Shown piece after piece: positions 46,246 to 56,643 of a stretch of 64,000 nt of DNA. Origin of the DNA: Pseudomonas sp. (GTDB lineage: Bacteria; Pseudomonadota; Gammaproteobacteria; Pseudomonadales; Pseudomonadaceae); the NCBI RefSeq assembly GCF_017744435.1, contig NZ_JAGIBG010000001.1, positions 289,556-353,555 on the forward strand, given 5' to 3'. The stretch's first letter is position 1. The number at the start of each line of letters is the position of its first letter. The position numbers and the translations under genes were made by a program. Under the pieces are notes generated by a model, which saw only the letters and a list, made by a program, of their open reading frames with translations, was not told where the DNA came from and did not search any database.

Positions 46246-47601
46246 TCAGCGGGTGACTGTGCGCATGGTGACGAACTCTTCAGCGGCAGTCGGGTGCACG
46301 CCAATGGTCTCGTCGAACTGTTGCTTGGTCGCACCGGCCTTGAGGGCGATACCCAGGCCCTGGATGATCTCGCCGGCATCCGGGCCGACCATGTGGCAGC
46401 CCAGCACCTTGTCGGTGTCGGCGTCCACCACCAGCTTCATCAGGGTCTTTTCCTGGATGTCGGTGAGGGTCAGCTTCATGGCGCGGAAGCGGCTTTCGAA
46501 GATCTGCACCTTGTGCCCGGCTTCCAGCGCCTGCTCCTCGGTCAGGCCTACAGTACCGATCGGTGGCTGGCTGAACACCGCAGTCGGGATGTTCTGGTAA
46601 TCCATCGGGCGGTATTGCTCAGGCTTGAACAGGCGCCGTGCCACGGCCATGCCTTCGGCCAGGGCCACCGGGGTGAGCTGCACACGGCCGATCACGTCAC
46701 CAATGGCGAGGATCGACGGTGCGGTAGTCTGGTACTGCTCGTCGACGCGGATGAAGCCGCGGGCGTCCAGTTCCACGCCGGTGTTTTCCAGGCCCAGGTT
46801 GTCGAGCATCGGGCGGCGGCCGGTTGCGTAGAACACGCAATCGGCGAGCAGCTCGCGGCCGTCCTTGAGGGTGGCTTTCAGGCTGCCGTCGTCAAGCTTG
46901 TCGATGCGCTGGATGTCGGCGTTGAACTGCAGGTTCAGGCCGCGTTTTTCCAGTTCTTCCTTGAGGTGGGTACGCACCGAGCCGTCGAAGCCGCGCAGGA
47001 ACAGGTCACCGCGATACAGCAAGCTGGTGTCGGCGCCCAGGCCCTGGAAGATGCCGGCGAACTCGACGGCAATGTAACCACCGCCGACCACCAGCACGCG
47101 GCGCGGCAGGTCCTTGAGGTAGAACGCCTCGTTGGAGGTGATGGCCAGCTCCTTGCCGGGAATGTCCGGCACCTGTGGCCAGCCGCCGGTGGCAATCAGG
47201 ATATGCTCGGCGCTGTAGCGCTGGCCATCCACGTCCACTTCGTTGGCGCCGGTGATGCGGGCATGGCCCTGCAGCAAGGTTACGCCGCTGTTCACCAGCA
47301 GGTTGCGGTAGATGCCGTTGAGGCGCTCGATCTCGCGGTTCTTGTTGGCAATCAGCGTACCCCAGTCGAAGTGGCCCTCTTCGAGGGTCCAGCCGAAACC
47401 TGCGGCCTGTTCCAACTCATCGGCGACGTGGGCGCCGTACACCAGCAGTTTCTTCGGTACGCAGCCGACATTGACGCAGGTGCCACCCAGGTAGCGGCTC
47501 TCGGCCACTGCCACTTTTGCACCGAAGCCCGCAGCGAAGCGCGCCGCACGCACACCGCCGGAACCGGCGCCAATCACGAACAGATCAAAATCGTAGGCCA
47601 T
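46246..47601 (-). CDS. gorA: Glutathione-disulfide reductase
   Basis: A 451-aa NADPH-dependent class I disulfide oxidoreductase. FAD motif [17 protein letters not shown] near the N-terminus, redox-active [13 protein letters not shown] (Cys about 43 and 48), NADPH-binding [12 protein letters not shown] with the downstream Arg pair, and the C-terminal dimer/catalytic His motif [12 protein letters not shown]. It keeps GSH reduced. It lies 99 bp from galU on the same strand, separated by a terminator. Confidence 0.96.
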   Translation of the reverse strand: MAYDFDLFVIGAGSGGVRAARFAAGFGAKVAVAESRYLGGTCVNVGCVPKKLLVYGAHVADELEQAAGFGWTLEEGHFDWGTLIANKNREIERLNGIYRNLLVNSGVTLLQGHARITGANEVDVDGQRYSAEHILIATGGWPQVPDIPGKELAITSNEAFYLKDLPRRVLVVGGGYIAVEFAGIFQGLGADTSLLYRGDLFLRGFDGSVRTHLKEELEKRGLNLQFNADIQRIDKLDDGSLKATLKDGRELLADCVFYATGRRPMLDNLGLENTGVELDARGFIRVDEQYQTTAPSILAIGDVIGRVQLTPVALAEGMAVARRLFKPEQYRPMDYQNIPTAVFSQPPIGTVGLTEEQALEAGHKVQIFESRFRAMKLTLTDIQEKTLMKLVVDADTDKVLGCHMVGPDAGEIIQGLGIALKAGATKQQFDETIGVHPTAAEEFVTMRTVTR

Positions 47602-47654
47602 GTATTCACTCTCCTAGGCAGGCGCCCAGCATACCGCCGTTGCCCGCCGCAAAC

Positions 47655-47681
47655 AAAAAAGCCACCCCGAAGGGTGGCTCC
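47655..47681 (-). terminator. Intrinsic terminator of galU
   Basis: Minus-strand GCCACCC-TTC-GGGGTGGC (with the central pair read as TTCG) followed by TTTTTTG, 20 bp after the galU stop. Confidence 0.9.
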
Positions 47682-47700
47682 TTGAACCCGCTTTGGCGTA

Positions 47701-48540
47701 TCAGTACGCCTTGCCGGCCTTGTAGAAGTTCTCGAAGCAGAAGTTGGTCGCCTCGATGTAGCCTTCGGCACCACCGCAGTCGAAACGCTTGCCCTTGAAC
47801 TTGTAGGCGATCACGTTGCCTTCGGCAGCCTGTTTCATCAGCGCGTCGGTGATCTGGATCTCGCCACCTTTGCCTGGCTCGGTCTGTTCGATCTTCTCGA
47901 AGATGTCCGGGGTCAGGATGTAGCGACCGATGATTGCCAGGTTGGACGGCGCGTCCTCCGGCTTCGGCTTCTCGACCATGGAGTCGACGCGGAAGATGCC
48001 GTCCTTGATCTCTTCACCGGCGATAACGCCGTACTTGTTGGTTTCCTGTGGGTCGACTTCCTGAATGGCGACGATCGAGCAGCGGTACTTCTTGTACAGC
48101 GCGACCATCTGCGCGAGCACGCCGTCACCTTCGAGGTTGACGCACAGGTCGTCCGCCAGCACCACGGCGAACGGTTCGTCACCGATCAGCGGGCGGCCGG
48201 TCAGGATTGCGTGGCCCAGGCCTTTCATTTCGGTCTGGCGGGTATAGGAGAACGAGCACTCGTCGAGCAGGCGACGGATACCGACCAGGTATTTTTCCTT
48301 GTCGGTGCCCTTGATCTGGTTTTCCAGCTCGTAGCTGATGTCGAAGTGGTCTTCCAGGGCGCGCTTGCCGCGGCCGGTGACGATGGAAATCTCGTTCAGA
48401 CCAGCATCCAATGCTTCTTCAACGCCATACTGGATCAGTGGCTTGTTGACCACCGGCAGCATTTCCTTGGGCATGGCTTTGGTAGCAGGCAGGAAGCGAG
48501 TGCCGTAGCCGGCTGCCGGGAACAAGCATTTCTTGATCAT
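47701..48540 (-). CDS. galU: UTP--glucose-1-phosphate uridylyltransferase
   Basis: A 279-aa nucleotidyltransferase making UDP-glucose for LPS, exopolysaccharide and trehalose-type sugars. The pyrophosphorylase signature KCLFPAAGYGTRFLPATKAMPKEMLP begins at residue 3 (first part FPAAGYGTRFLP); VEKPKPEDAPSNLA and FDCGGAEGYIEA follow. ATG 48540 is preferred over 48546, giving the canonical MIKKC start. Confidence 0.96.
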   Translation of the reverse strand: MIKKCLFPAAGYGTRFLPATKAMPKEMLPVVNKPLIQYGVEEALDAGLNEISIVTGRGKRALEDHFDISYELENQIKGTDKEKYLVGIRRLLDECSFSYTRQTEMKGLGHAILTGRPLIGDEPFAVVLADDLCVNLEGDGVLAQMVALYKKYRCSIVAIQEVDPQETNKYGVIAGEEIKDGIFRVDSMVEKPKPEDAPSNLAIIGRYILTPDIFEKIEQTEPGKGGEIQITDALMKQAAEGNVIAYKFKGKRFDCGGAEGYIEATNFCFENFYKAGKAY

Positions 48541-48736
48541 AAACATCCTTAAACATAGGCGAGGCCTGTGGAATTCGGCGCAGTCTAATCAGGCGGCATG
48601 CAGCTTACAATGCCCTGCCTGTGACGACCGCTGCCATCATAGAGATAACCCAGTGTAGATAGTTCCAAAAAGTTCGTGAAAATCCCGTCATCCGGCCCTT
48701 CCGGGGCAGCCGCGAAAGGACCGGTGCGATGCTTGC

Positions 48737-49657
48737 TCAGCTACCTGTGCCCTGCCCGATCAGCACTCCGTCGACCTGCTGGCCATACAGGTTGACGCCG
48801 TCGTTGGCATGGAACTTCAGCCGTGTTTTTTCGATGGAACCCTCGACCAGGCGCGGGTCCTGAGGGCGCTCGTGGCGATTGACCCAGGCGGCCACGTCCC
48901 AGGCCTGCTGATCGCTCAGGCTGCCCGGTTTGCCCAGGGGCATGTTGTACTTGATGAACGATGCCGCGGTATTGATCCGGTGCATACCTGCGCCCCAGTT
49001 GTAGGAGTCCTTGCCCCAGAGTGGCGGCATCACATAATTACCGGCCACCTTCTGCCCCTCGCCATTGTCTCCGTGGCAGATGGCGCATTGCTCGCGGTAG
49101 ACCTGCTGGCCACGCTTGAAGTCGTAGCCACCTTTTGGCTGCGGCACCTCGGGGTAACCGCGACCGGCGATTTCCACGCCGGTGGGCGCCTTGGTCGAAA
49201 GCCAGTAGGCATACACGGCGAGCGCCGTCATCTGCGGGCTGTCGGCGGCCGGCGGCTTGCCGTTCATGCTGAACTGGAAGCAGCCCTGGATACGCTCGGC
49301 GAAGGTGTTCACCTTGTCGTTCTTCTTGCGGTAGGCCGGGTACATCGGATAGGCGCCCCACAGCGGCGCGGAGTGCGCCAGGCGGCCCTGGTCGAGGTGG
49401 CAGTTGCTGCAGTTCATGCCGTTGCCGACCGCCTCGGGCATCAACCGACGGGTATCGACAAACAGTGCGTGGCCCTCGCGGACCATCTTGCCGAAGGCAT
49501 TGTCCGGCAGCTCGCTTTCGGCGGGCGGTGCGAAGTGTGGCGCGGCCTGGGCACCAGGAACCTTCAGCTGCGACTGGTCTTCCATGGCGATGGGCGCCTG
49601 ATTGGCAAAGGCAGTGCCCGTGGCCAGCAACAGTAAGGTTGGCAACAAGGTTTTCAT
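48737..49657 (-). CDS. TsdA-like dihaem cytochrome c (putative thiosulfate dehydrogenase)
   Basis: A 306-aa periplasmic protein with signal peptide (ending AFA at about 18) and two CxxCH haem sites, CSNCH at 83-87 and CAICH at 191-195. The TsdA hallmarks are present: ERIQGCFQFSMNG, whose Cys126 is the unusual distal ligand of the active-site haem, and IKYNMPLG, whose Met239 would ligate haem 2. TsdA couples two thiosulfates to tetrathionate. It overlaps the upstream cytochrome gene by 4 bp (ATGA). I keep 'putative' because activity direction and substrate are not decided by sequence. Confidence 0.75.
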   Translation of the reverse strand: MKTLLPTLLLLATGTAFANQAPIAMEDQSQLKVPGAQAAPHFAPPAESELPDNAFGKMVREGHALFVDTRRLMPEAVGNGMNCSNCHLDQGRLAHSAPLWGAYPMYPAYRKKNDKVNTFAERIQGCFQFSMNGKPPAADSPQMTALAVYAYWLSTKAPTGVEIAGRGYPEVPQPKGGYDFKRGQQVYREQCAICHGDNGEGQKVAGNYVMPPLWGKDSYNWGAGMHRINTAASFIKYNMPLGKPGSLSDQQAWDVAAWVNRHERPQDPRLVEGSIEKTRLKFHANDGVNLYGQQVDGVLIGQGTGS

Positions 49658-50307
49658 GGCTTGACCTCCGGGCTGACGGGGTGGGCGAAGTACTCGGCAA
49701 TCGCCTTGACTTCGGCGTCGGTCATGGCCTTGGCCACGCCTGCCATCAGCTGGTTCGGGTCGTTGCTGCGGCTGCCGTCGCGCCAGCCGTTGAGCTGCGC
49801 CACAAGGTAGGCGGCGGGCTGCCCGGCCAGCGGCGGGAAGTGCTCGCCGACACCGCTGCCGCCCGGGCCATGGCACTGCACGCATCCGGGGATCTGCCGG
49901 CTCCAGTCGCCGTAAAGGGCCAGGCGTTCGGTGGGGTTGCTTGCAATCTGCTGGCGACGCAGGTCTGGGGCAGGATCACCCGGCAGACCGGCCAGGTAAT
50001 GGCTGACGGCCTCGATCTCATCTTCACTCAGAGCTTTGGCCAGCGGTGCCATGACCGGCTGCTGGCGGCTGCCGGTGCGCCAGTCATGCAGTTGCTTGCT
50101 CAGGTAACCGGCCGGCAGGCCAGCCAGGCGGGGGAACCCTGCGGCGGCAATACCCTTGCCGTCCGGGCCGTGGCAGCCCAGGCAAGCCATGGCGGCGGGG
50201 TTGGCCCCGCCCTGGGTAAAGACTTTCTGACCATCGGCGGCATGCGCCGCAGGCCAGGCCAGGATCAGCAGGCTGCCGATCACGACGCGACTCAACGGTG
50301 TCATCAC
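49654..50307 (-). CDS. Cytochrome c4-like dihaem electron carrier (TsdB-like)
   Basis: A 217-aa protein with a signal peptide (ending AHA about residue 23) and two cytochrome c domains, CLGCH at 42-46 and CVQCH at 142-146, each followed by a methionine segment (QPVMAPLAKAL and NQLMAGVAKAM). This is a c4/TsdB-type two-domain carrier, probably the electron acceptor for the TsdA-like enzyme encoded next (4-bp overlap). Order B then A matches the known tsdBA arrangement in Pseudomonas stutzeri. Confidence 0.8.
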   Translation of the reverse strand: MMTPLSRVVIGSLLILAWPAAHAADGQKVFTQGGANPAAMACLGCHGPDGKGIAAAGFPRLAGLPAGYLSKQLHDWRTGSRQQPVMAPLAKALSEDEIEAVSHYLAGLPGDPAPDLRRQQIASNPTERLALYGDWSRQIPGCVQCHGPGGSGVGEHFPPLAGQPAAYLVAQLNGWRDGSRSNDPNQLMAGVAKAMTDAEVKAIAEYFAHPVSPEVKP

Positions 50308-50449
50308 GAATCTCCATTTCTTTTGTTATAAGCTTAGGCTTAAAGAACATAAGCAAATGGATACTAGACCCGTGAGGGAATTCGCAACAATGCCCAAGCC
50401 GACAACTGGCCAGCAATTGGCCTTCTATGCGGCGATCCGTTGAGCCAAA

Positions 50450-50809
50450 TCAACTACCAGAGATGCACTCGGTCGTTGCTTTGCGTACATCACCCGGGCG
50501 CAGCGGAAAGTTGTTCAGCCGCTCATGCAGCTTGATGCTGCTGCCGCTGCCGCGCTTGTGGATGTCGAGCAACGCTGCCGGCCCGGAACTTGCCGTGAAC
50601 TTTTGCGGCACGATCAGGCGCAAGCCGTCATCGCGCTGTTCCTCCACCAAAGGGTCACGGCTTTTGGCCAGGTGCGCCTTGACGCAATCGGCGAATTCAC
50701 GCGGCGTCTTGCCAGACATGACATCCATGGTTTCATGGGATTGCTCAAGTTCCGACACACTGGCACACCCCCCCAGCACCAGGAACAATGCCGCCACCAT
50801 CCACTTCAT
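50450..50809 (-). CDS. Hypothetical lipoprotein, 119 aa
   Basis: Signal peptide with lipobox LGGC (about 12-15) followed by a short mature domain (ELEQSHETMDVMSGKTPREFADCVKAHLAKS...RLIVPQKF...RPGDVRKATTECISGS) with two cysteines that could form a disulfide. No family recognised. ATG 50809 is preferred because the upstream part of the long frame has no ribosome binding site. It is divergent from the DUF1883 gene. Confidence 0.7.
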   Translation of the reverse strand: MKWMVAALFLVLGGCASVSELEQSHETMDVMSGKTPREFADCVKAHLAKSRDPLVEEQRDDGLRLIVPQKFTASSGPAALLDIHKRGSGSSIKLHERLNNFPLRPGDVRKATTECISGS

Positions 50810-50968
50810 TTGCCGCACCTCGAATGACAAGAGAGCATAGGACAACAGCCAGGCAGTTTTGCTCCCCGCGTTGGCCGTTTTATCTGCCAAGTGCCATCAG
50901 GCGCGGCAGCGCAAGCCGACATCGTGGTATCGTTCGCCTTTGCTGAACCAATCCTTGCGGAGCACCCC

Positions 50969-51271
50969 ATGAAATTCGTACACCAGCGCGAGCACCTCAA
51001 CGAGGACGACATCGTCGTCATCGAGTGCTCCCAGCGCTGCAACATCCGCCTGATGAACGACGCCAACTTCCGCAGCTTCAAGAACGGCGGCCGGCACACC
51101 TACCACGGTGGCCACTTCGAGCGCTTCCCAGCCAAGATCACCGTGCCAAGCACCGGTTTCTGGAACATCACCATCGACACCGTGACCACCCGCCCGATTT
51201 CGGTAACGCGCAAACCGACCCTGACCCACAAGATCAAGATCATCCGCCGCTCGTCGTCGAAACTCGGATAA
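50969..51271 (+). CDS. DUF1883 family protein
   Basis: A 100-aa beta-rich protein matching DUF1883 (MKFVHQREHLNEDDIVVIEC, then IRLMNDANFRSFKNG and HTYHGGHFERFPAKITVP). Function not established; some DUF1883 domains occur fused to TIR domains in other bacteria. There is no TIR here. It starts a small operon: 8 bp before the 56-aa protein and then nitronate monooxygenase. ATG 50969 follows GCGGAGCAC. Confidence 0.85.
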   Translation: MKFVHQREHLNEDDIVVIECSQRCNIRLMNDANFRSFKNGGRHTYHGGHFERFPAKITVPSTGFWNITIDTVTTRPISVTRKPTLTHKIKIIRRSSSKLG

Positions 51272-51279
51272 GGCCTACC

Positions 51280-51450
51280 ATGACCCAGAACATCAAATAC
51301 GTCATCAAGTACAAGCTCGACGGCCAGCGCCGCTGGGACTTCGCCGTGATGGCCGACGCCTCGCACGAACAGGCCATGGAAGCCCTGCGCAAGATCCACG
51401 GCGAAGACGCCGAGAAGATCAGCGACATCCAGGTGAGCAAAGCACTGTAA
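51280..51450 (+). CDS. Small conserved protein, 56 aa
   Basis: MTQNIKYVIKYKLDGQRRWD followed by FAVMADASHEQAMEALRKIHG: a ferredoxin-like beta-alpha-beta pattern in 56 residues, no signal peptide. It is too short to classify but is tightly placed 8 bp after DUF1883 and 24 bp before the nitronate monooxygenase gene. Probably functionally linked with DUF1883. Confidence 0.65.
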   Translation: MTQNIKYVIKYKLDGQRRWDFAVMADASHEQAMEALRKIHGEDAEKISDIQVSKAL

Positions 51451-51474
51451 GGCAACACCGACCAGGAGAAGCGC

Positions 51475-52551
51475 ATGAGCAACTGGCCCGACCGTCGTAT
51501 CCTCGATCTGCTGGGCATCGAGTTGCCCATTCTCCAGGCGCCGATGGCGGGCGCCAGCGGTTCGGCCATGGCCATTGCCGTGGCCAGGGCGGGTGGCCTG
51601 GGTGCCCTGCCCTGCGCCATGCTCACCGGCGACCAGGCGCGTGGCGAGATCGAAGCCTTCCGCACGGCCTGCCCCGGCCAGCCGCTGAACCTGAACTTCT
51701 TCTGCCACCAGCCGCCAGGGCCCGACCCCGAGCGCGACGCCCGCTGGAAGCAGGCACTGAAAGCCTACTACGCCGAAGTTGGTGCCGACTTCGATGCGCC
51801 TACGCCTGTTTCCAACCGTGCACCCTTCGATGAGCAGAGCTGCGTGCTGGTCGAGCAGTTGCGCCCGGAGGTGGTGAGTTTCCACTTCGGCTTGCCGCAC
51901 ACTGCACTGCTGCAGCGGGTCAAGGCCACCGGAGCCAAGGTGCTGTCCAGTGCCACCACGGTCGAAGAAGCGCTGTGGCTCGAAGCCAATGGCTGCGACG
52001 CGATCATCGCCATGGGTTATGAAGCCGGCGGCCATCGCGGCATGTTCCTCAGCGACGACATCACCAGCCAGATCGGCACCTTCGCCCTGGTGCCGCAGAT
52101 TGCCGATGCCGTGCGCCTGCCGGTAATCGCCGCTGGCGGCATCGGCGACCACCGTGGCTTGGTGGCGGCCCTGGCCCTGGGCGCCAGCGCGGTGCAGATC
52201 GGCACCGCCTACCTGTTCTGCCCGGAGGCCAAGGTCTCCCCTACCCACCGCCGCGCACTGGACACCGCGGCGGCCAGCGACACCGCGTTGACCAACCTGT
52301 TCACCGGGCGCCCGGCGCGTGGCATCAACAACCGCATCATGCGTGAACTGGGGCCGATGAGCGACCTGGCCCCACGTTTCCCTTTGGCCGGCGGCGCACT
52401 GATGCCACTGCGAGCGATTACCGATGCGCAGGGCAACAGCGATTTCAGCAACCTGTGGTCGGGGCAGGCGCTGCGCCTGGGCAGGCATATGCCGGCTGAG
52501 CAGTTGACCCGGGAGATTGCTGACAAGGCCTTGGCGCAGATCAAGCACTAG
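51475..52551 (+). CDS. Nitronate monooxygenase (NMO/2-nitropropane dioxygenase family)
   Basis: A 358-aa FMN-dependent TIM-barrel enzyme oxidising propionate-3-nitronate and other alkyl nitronates. Motifs: ELPILQAPMAGASG near residue 17, GCDAIIAMGYEAGGHRGMF and the phosphate-binding VIAAGGIGDHRGLVAALALGASAVQIGTAY (part). AGGAGA precedes ATG 51475. As the last gene of the DUF1883 operon it may simply ride on that transcript. Confidence 0.85.
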   Translation: MSNWPDRRILDLLGIELPILQAPMAGASGSAMAIAVARAGGLGALPCAMLTGDQARGEIEAFRTACPGQPLNLNFFCHQPPGPDPERDARWKQALKAYYAEVGADFDAPTPVSNRAPFDEQSCVLVEQLRPEVVSFHFGLPHTALLQRVKATGAKVLSSATTVEEALWLEANGCDAIIAMGYEAGGHRGMFLSDDITSQIGTFALVPQIADAVRLPVIAAGGIGDHRGLVAALALGASAVQIGTAYLFCPEAKVSPTHRRALDTAAASDTALTNLFTGRPARGINNRIMRELGPMSDLAPRFPLAGGALMPLRAITDAQGNSDFSNLWSGQALRLGRHMPAEQLTREIADKALAQIKH

Positions 52552-52570
52552 GATCTTGAATCCGTGTTTG

Positions 52571-52661
52571 CTTCTTCGCGGGCATGCCCGCTCCCACAGG
52601 TACAGTGCATGCCTTGAGGCCTGTGAAATCCTGTGGGAGCGGGTTTACCCGCGAAGAGGCC
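52571..52661. repeat. REP pair (BIME)
   Basis: Two inverted elements, 52571-52600 (GCGGGCATGCCCGCTCCCAC) and 52630-52661 (CCTGTGGGAGCGGGTTTACC), between the nitronate monooxygenase and modA genes. Confidence 0.85.
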
Positions 52662-52726
52662 GGCACTGGAAACCCATTACTCTTAAGCTATTACCCTTCC
52701 TCCAGCCCCTTCCCGACAAATGGCCT

Positions 52727-52754
52727 ATCGCTATATAGTCCGCACCATAACGAT
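52727..52754. promoter_or_regulatory. ModE-like palindrome upstream of modA
   Basis: ATCGCTATATAGTCC...ATAACGAT: the arms ATCGCTAT (52727-52734) and ATAACGAT (52747-52754) are inverted repeats with one mismatch, 24 bp before the modA start. It closely resembles the E. coli modA operator bound by molybdate-loaded ModE (CGTTATAT-N-ATAACG). No modE gene is in the window. Confidence 0.65.
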
Positions 52755-52756
52755 AA

Positions 52757-53535
<779 letters not shown>

Positions 53536-53536
<1 letters not shown>

Positions 53537-54216
53537 TGCCACTGGACGCCAGTGACTTCGGCGCGGTCTGGCTGACCATCAAACTGGCCAGCCTGACCAC
53601 GCTGATCCTGCTGATCGTCGGCACGCCCATCGCCTGGTGGCTGGCGCGCACGCGCTCGTGGCTGCGCGGGCCGGTGGGCGCGGTGGTGGCACTGCCACTG
53701 GTGCTGCCGCCGACGGTGATCGGCTTCTACCTGCTGATTGCCCTCGGCCCGCACGGCTGGCTCGGCCAGGCGACCCAGGCCATGGGCCTGGGTACCGTGG
53801 TGTTCAGCTTCACGGGCCTGGTGATCGGCTCGACGGTGTACTCCATGCCCTTCGTGGTGCAGCCGCTGCAAAACGCCTTCGGTGCCATCGGCCAGCGCCC
53901 GCTGGAAGTGGCCGCGACCCTGCGCGCCAGCCCCTGGGACACGTTCGTCCACGTGGTGCTGCCGCTGGCCCGGCCCGGCTTCGTCACTGCCAGCATCCTC
54001 GGCTTTGCCCATACCGTTGGCGAGTTCGGCGTGGTGCTGATGATCGGTGGCAACATCCCCGACAAGACCCGCGTGGTCTCGGTGCAGATCTTCGATCACG
54101 TCGAGGCCATGGAATATTCGCAAGCCCACTGGCTGGCCGGTGCCATGCTGGTGTTCTCGTTCCTGGTACTGCTCCTGCTCTACGCCGGGCGCCGTAGCAA
54201 AGCTGGCTGGAGCTGA
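53536..54216 (+). CDS. modB: Molybdate ABC transporter permease
   Basis: A 226-aa inner-membrane permease with about five or six hydrophobic segments and the EAA loop [25 protein letters not shown] that contacts ModC (part [11 protein letters not shown]). The start overlaps the modA stop by one base, and the modC start follows by 1 bp. Confidence 0.96.
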
Positions 54217-54217
54217 A

Positions 54218-55309
54218 ATGAGCGGATCGATTGTGGCGCGCCTGAAGCTGGCGCGCGACGACTTCACCCTGGACGTCGACCTGAACCTGCCGGGCCGCGG
54301 CATCAGCGCGCTGTTCGGCCACTCCGGTTCGGGCAAGACCTCGTGCCTGCGCTGCCTGGCCGGGCTGGAACGGGCGGCCAGTGCCTATATCGAGATCAAC
54401 GGCGAGGTCTGGGAAGACAGCGCCCGCGGTCACTTCCTGGCGCCGCATCTGCGCCCGGTGGGCTACGTGTTCCAGGAGGCCAGCCTGTTCCCGCACCTGT
54501 CGGTGCGCGGCAACCTGGAGTTCGGCTGGCGGCGCATCGCCCCGGCCGAGCGCAAGGTCAGCCTCGACCAGGCCTGCCAACTGCTGGGCATCGGCCACCT
54601 GCTCGAACGCAAGCCGGCCACCTTGTCGGGCGGCGAGGCCCAACGGGTCGGCATTGCCCGTGCACTGCTCAGCAGCCCGCGCCTGTTGTTGATGGACGAG
54701 CCGCTGGCCGCACTCGACGGGCCACGCAAGCGCGAAATCCTGCCGTACCTGGAACGCCTGCACGACGAACTGGACATCCCTCTCGTCTATGTCAGCCATG
54801 CCCAGGACGAAGTGGCACGGCTGGCCGACCACCTGGTGCTGCTGGAGCAAGGCCGGGCCATGGCCAGCGGGCCGATCGGCGAGACCCTGGCCCGCCTCGA
54901 CCTGTCGCTGGCCCAGGGCGAGGACGCCGGGGTGGTCTTCGAGGGCATGGTCGTCGGCCACGACCCGCACTACGACCTGCTCGACCTGCGCCTGCCCGGC
55001 AGTGACGCACCGTTGCTGCGCATCGCCCACCCGGCGCACAGCATGGGCAGCACCTTGCGGGTCAAGGTCCAGGCCCGCGATGTAAGCCTGGCACTGCGCG
55101 CCGACAGTACCTCGAGCATTCTCAACCGCCTGCCGGTGCGGGTGCGCGAAGCGCGCCCGGCGGACAACCCGGCGCATGTGCTGGTGAGCCTGGATGCCGG
55201 CGGCAACGCCTTGCTGGCGCGCATCACCCGGTACTCGGCGGACCAGCTCGGCCTGCACCCGGGCCAGGCGCTGTTCGCCCAGATCAAGTCGGTGGCACTG
55301 CTGGGCTGA
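54218..55309 (+). CDS. modC: Molybdate ABC transporter ATP-binding protein
   Basis: A 363-aa ATPase: Walker [10 protein letters not shown] about residues 33-41, Q-loop [13 protein letters not shown] signature [15 protein letters not shown], Walker [13 protein letters not shown] and switch His [10 protein letters not shown]-terminal TOBE/mop-type regulatory domain (about 290-360; [14 protein letters not shown]) binds oxyanion. ATG 54218 starts one base after the modB stop. Confidence 0.96.
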   Translation: MSGSIVARLKLARDDFTLDVDLNLPGRGISALFGHSGSGKTSCLRCLAGLERAASAYIEINGEVWEDSARGHFLAPHLRPVGYVFQEASLFPHLSVRGNLEFGWRRIAPAERKVSLDQACQLLGIGHLLERKPATLSGGEAQRVGIARALLSSPRLLLMDEPLAALDGPRKREILPYLERLHDELDIPLVYVSHAQDEVARLADHLVLLEQGRAMASGPIGETLARLDLSLAQGEDAGVVFEGMVVGHDPHYDLLDLRLPGSDAPLLRIAHPAHSMGSTLRVKVQARDVSLALRADSTSSILNRLPVRVREARPADNPAHVLVSLDAGGNALLARITRYSADQLGLHPGQALFAQIKSVALLG

Positions 55310-55366
55310 GCATCATCGCAGTGGCCGTTGTCCATTGATCAGTGACCTGATCGAGGCCTGCCGCCG

Positions 55367-56389
55367 ATGCTCGATTGCCCTCTGCCACCCAGCCTGCACT
55401 ATGTCGACGACAGCCAGCCGGGGCTGACCCGGCGCTGCTGGCGCGACCGGTTCATCTACCTCGATGGCCAGGGGCAGCGCATCCGCGACAAGGAAACCCT
55501 GGCGCGTATCGCCGCACTGGTCATCCCGCCGGCCTACACCGACGTATGGATCTGCAGCGACCCGCAGGGCCACCTGCAGGCCACCGGCCGCGATGCCCGA
55601 GGCCGCAAGCAGTACCGCTACCACGCGCAATGGCGCGAACTGCGCGACCAGCACAAGTACGGGCGCATGCTGGCCTTTGCCAGGGCCCTGCCCAAGCTGC
55701 GGGCACAACTGGAAGCGCACCTGGCCCGCCCGGGCCTTGACCGGGAAAAGGTCATGGCGCTGGTGGTGAGCCTGCTCGACCACACGCTCATCCGCATCGG
55801 CAACCAGCGCTATTTGCGCGACAACCGGTCCTACGGACTGACCACCCTGCGCAATCGCCACGTCGAGGTGAACGGCAGCACCGTGCGCTTCCAGTTCCGC
55901 GGCAAGCGCGGCGTCGAACACAACGTCACGCTACGTGATCGCCGCCTGGCCAACCTGCTCAAGCGCTGCCTGGAATTGCCCGGGCAGGCGCTGTTCCAGT
56001 ACCTGGACGAGGACGGCCAGCGGCACAGCATCGGCTCCAGCGAGGTCAACCAGTTCCTGCAGCAACTGACTGGCGCCGATTTCACAGCCAAGGACTACCG
56101 CACCTGGGCCGGCAGCAGCCTGGCCCTGAGCCTGCTCAGGCGCCTGGCCTGGGAGCCGGAAAGCGAGGCCAAGCGCCAGGTCGCGACCATCGTCAAGCAG
56201 GTCGCCGCTCGCCTGGGCAACACCCCGGCGGTGTGCAGGCGCTGTTACATCCACCCGGCCGTGTTAGAACATTACGCCCTCGGGCGTCTGGCCGACTTGC
56301 CCGGGCACCGCGTACGCAAGGGGCTGGATGCCGAAGAGGTCGCCTTGCTGCTGTTCCTTCAAGCCCTGGAAACAACAGACGATGATTGA
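55367..56389 (+). CDS. DNA topoisomerase IB (poxvirus-like)
   Basis: A 340-aa type IB topoisomerase relaxing supercoils through a 3'-phosphotyrosyl link. The N-terminal cap (RFIYLDGQGQRIRDKETLARI) and the catalytic domain with LIRIGNQRYLRDNRSYGLTTL, FRGKRGVEH, KDYRTWAGSSLAL (the active-site Arg) and the C-terminal RRCYIHPAVLEHY, whose Tyr is the nucleophile. It is a chromosomal poxvirus/Deinococcus-type enzyme common in pseudomonads, 57 bp downstream of modC. Confidence 0.92.
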   Translation: MLDCPLPPSLHYVDDSQPGLTRRCWRDRFIYLDGQGQRIRDKETLARIAALVIPPAYTDVWICSDPQGHLQATGRDARGRKQYRYHAQWRELRDQHKYGRMLAFARALPKLRAQLEAHLARPGLDREKVMALVVSLLDHTLIRIGNQRYLRDNRSYGLTTLRNRHVEVNGSTVRFQFRGKRGVEHNVTLRDRRLANLLKRCLELPGQALFQYLDEDGQRHSIGSSEVNQFLQQLTGADFTAKDYRTWAGSSLALSLLRRLAWEPESEAKRQVATIVKQVAARLGNTPAVCRRCYIHPAVLEHYALGRLADLPGHRVRKGLDAEEVALLLFLQALETTDDD

Positions 56390-56643
56390 GCCGAACTATT
56401 CAACCTATCATGCAGAGAAATTTCCCATTAAGGCCGAAGCCCCCTATTCTTGCCACCGAGCACCTTCGCCGACACGCTTAGCAGCATTTACCTCGGCACC
56501 TGCAACTAAAGACACGCAACAGAATTTGTCTTTCGGGGAATTACTATCCGCCGAAAGCGTCTTTAATGAGAAGGAAGAGGGACAAGCTCCCACCGTTGCA
56601 GCCCAATGGCCCGACGGATTTCGACATCACCAAGGAGAACTAC

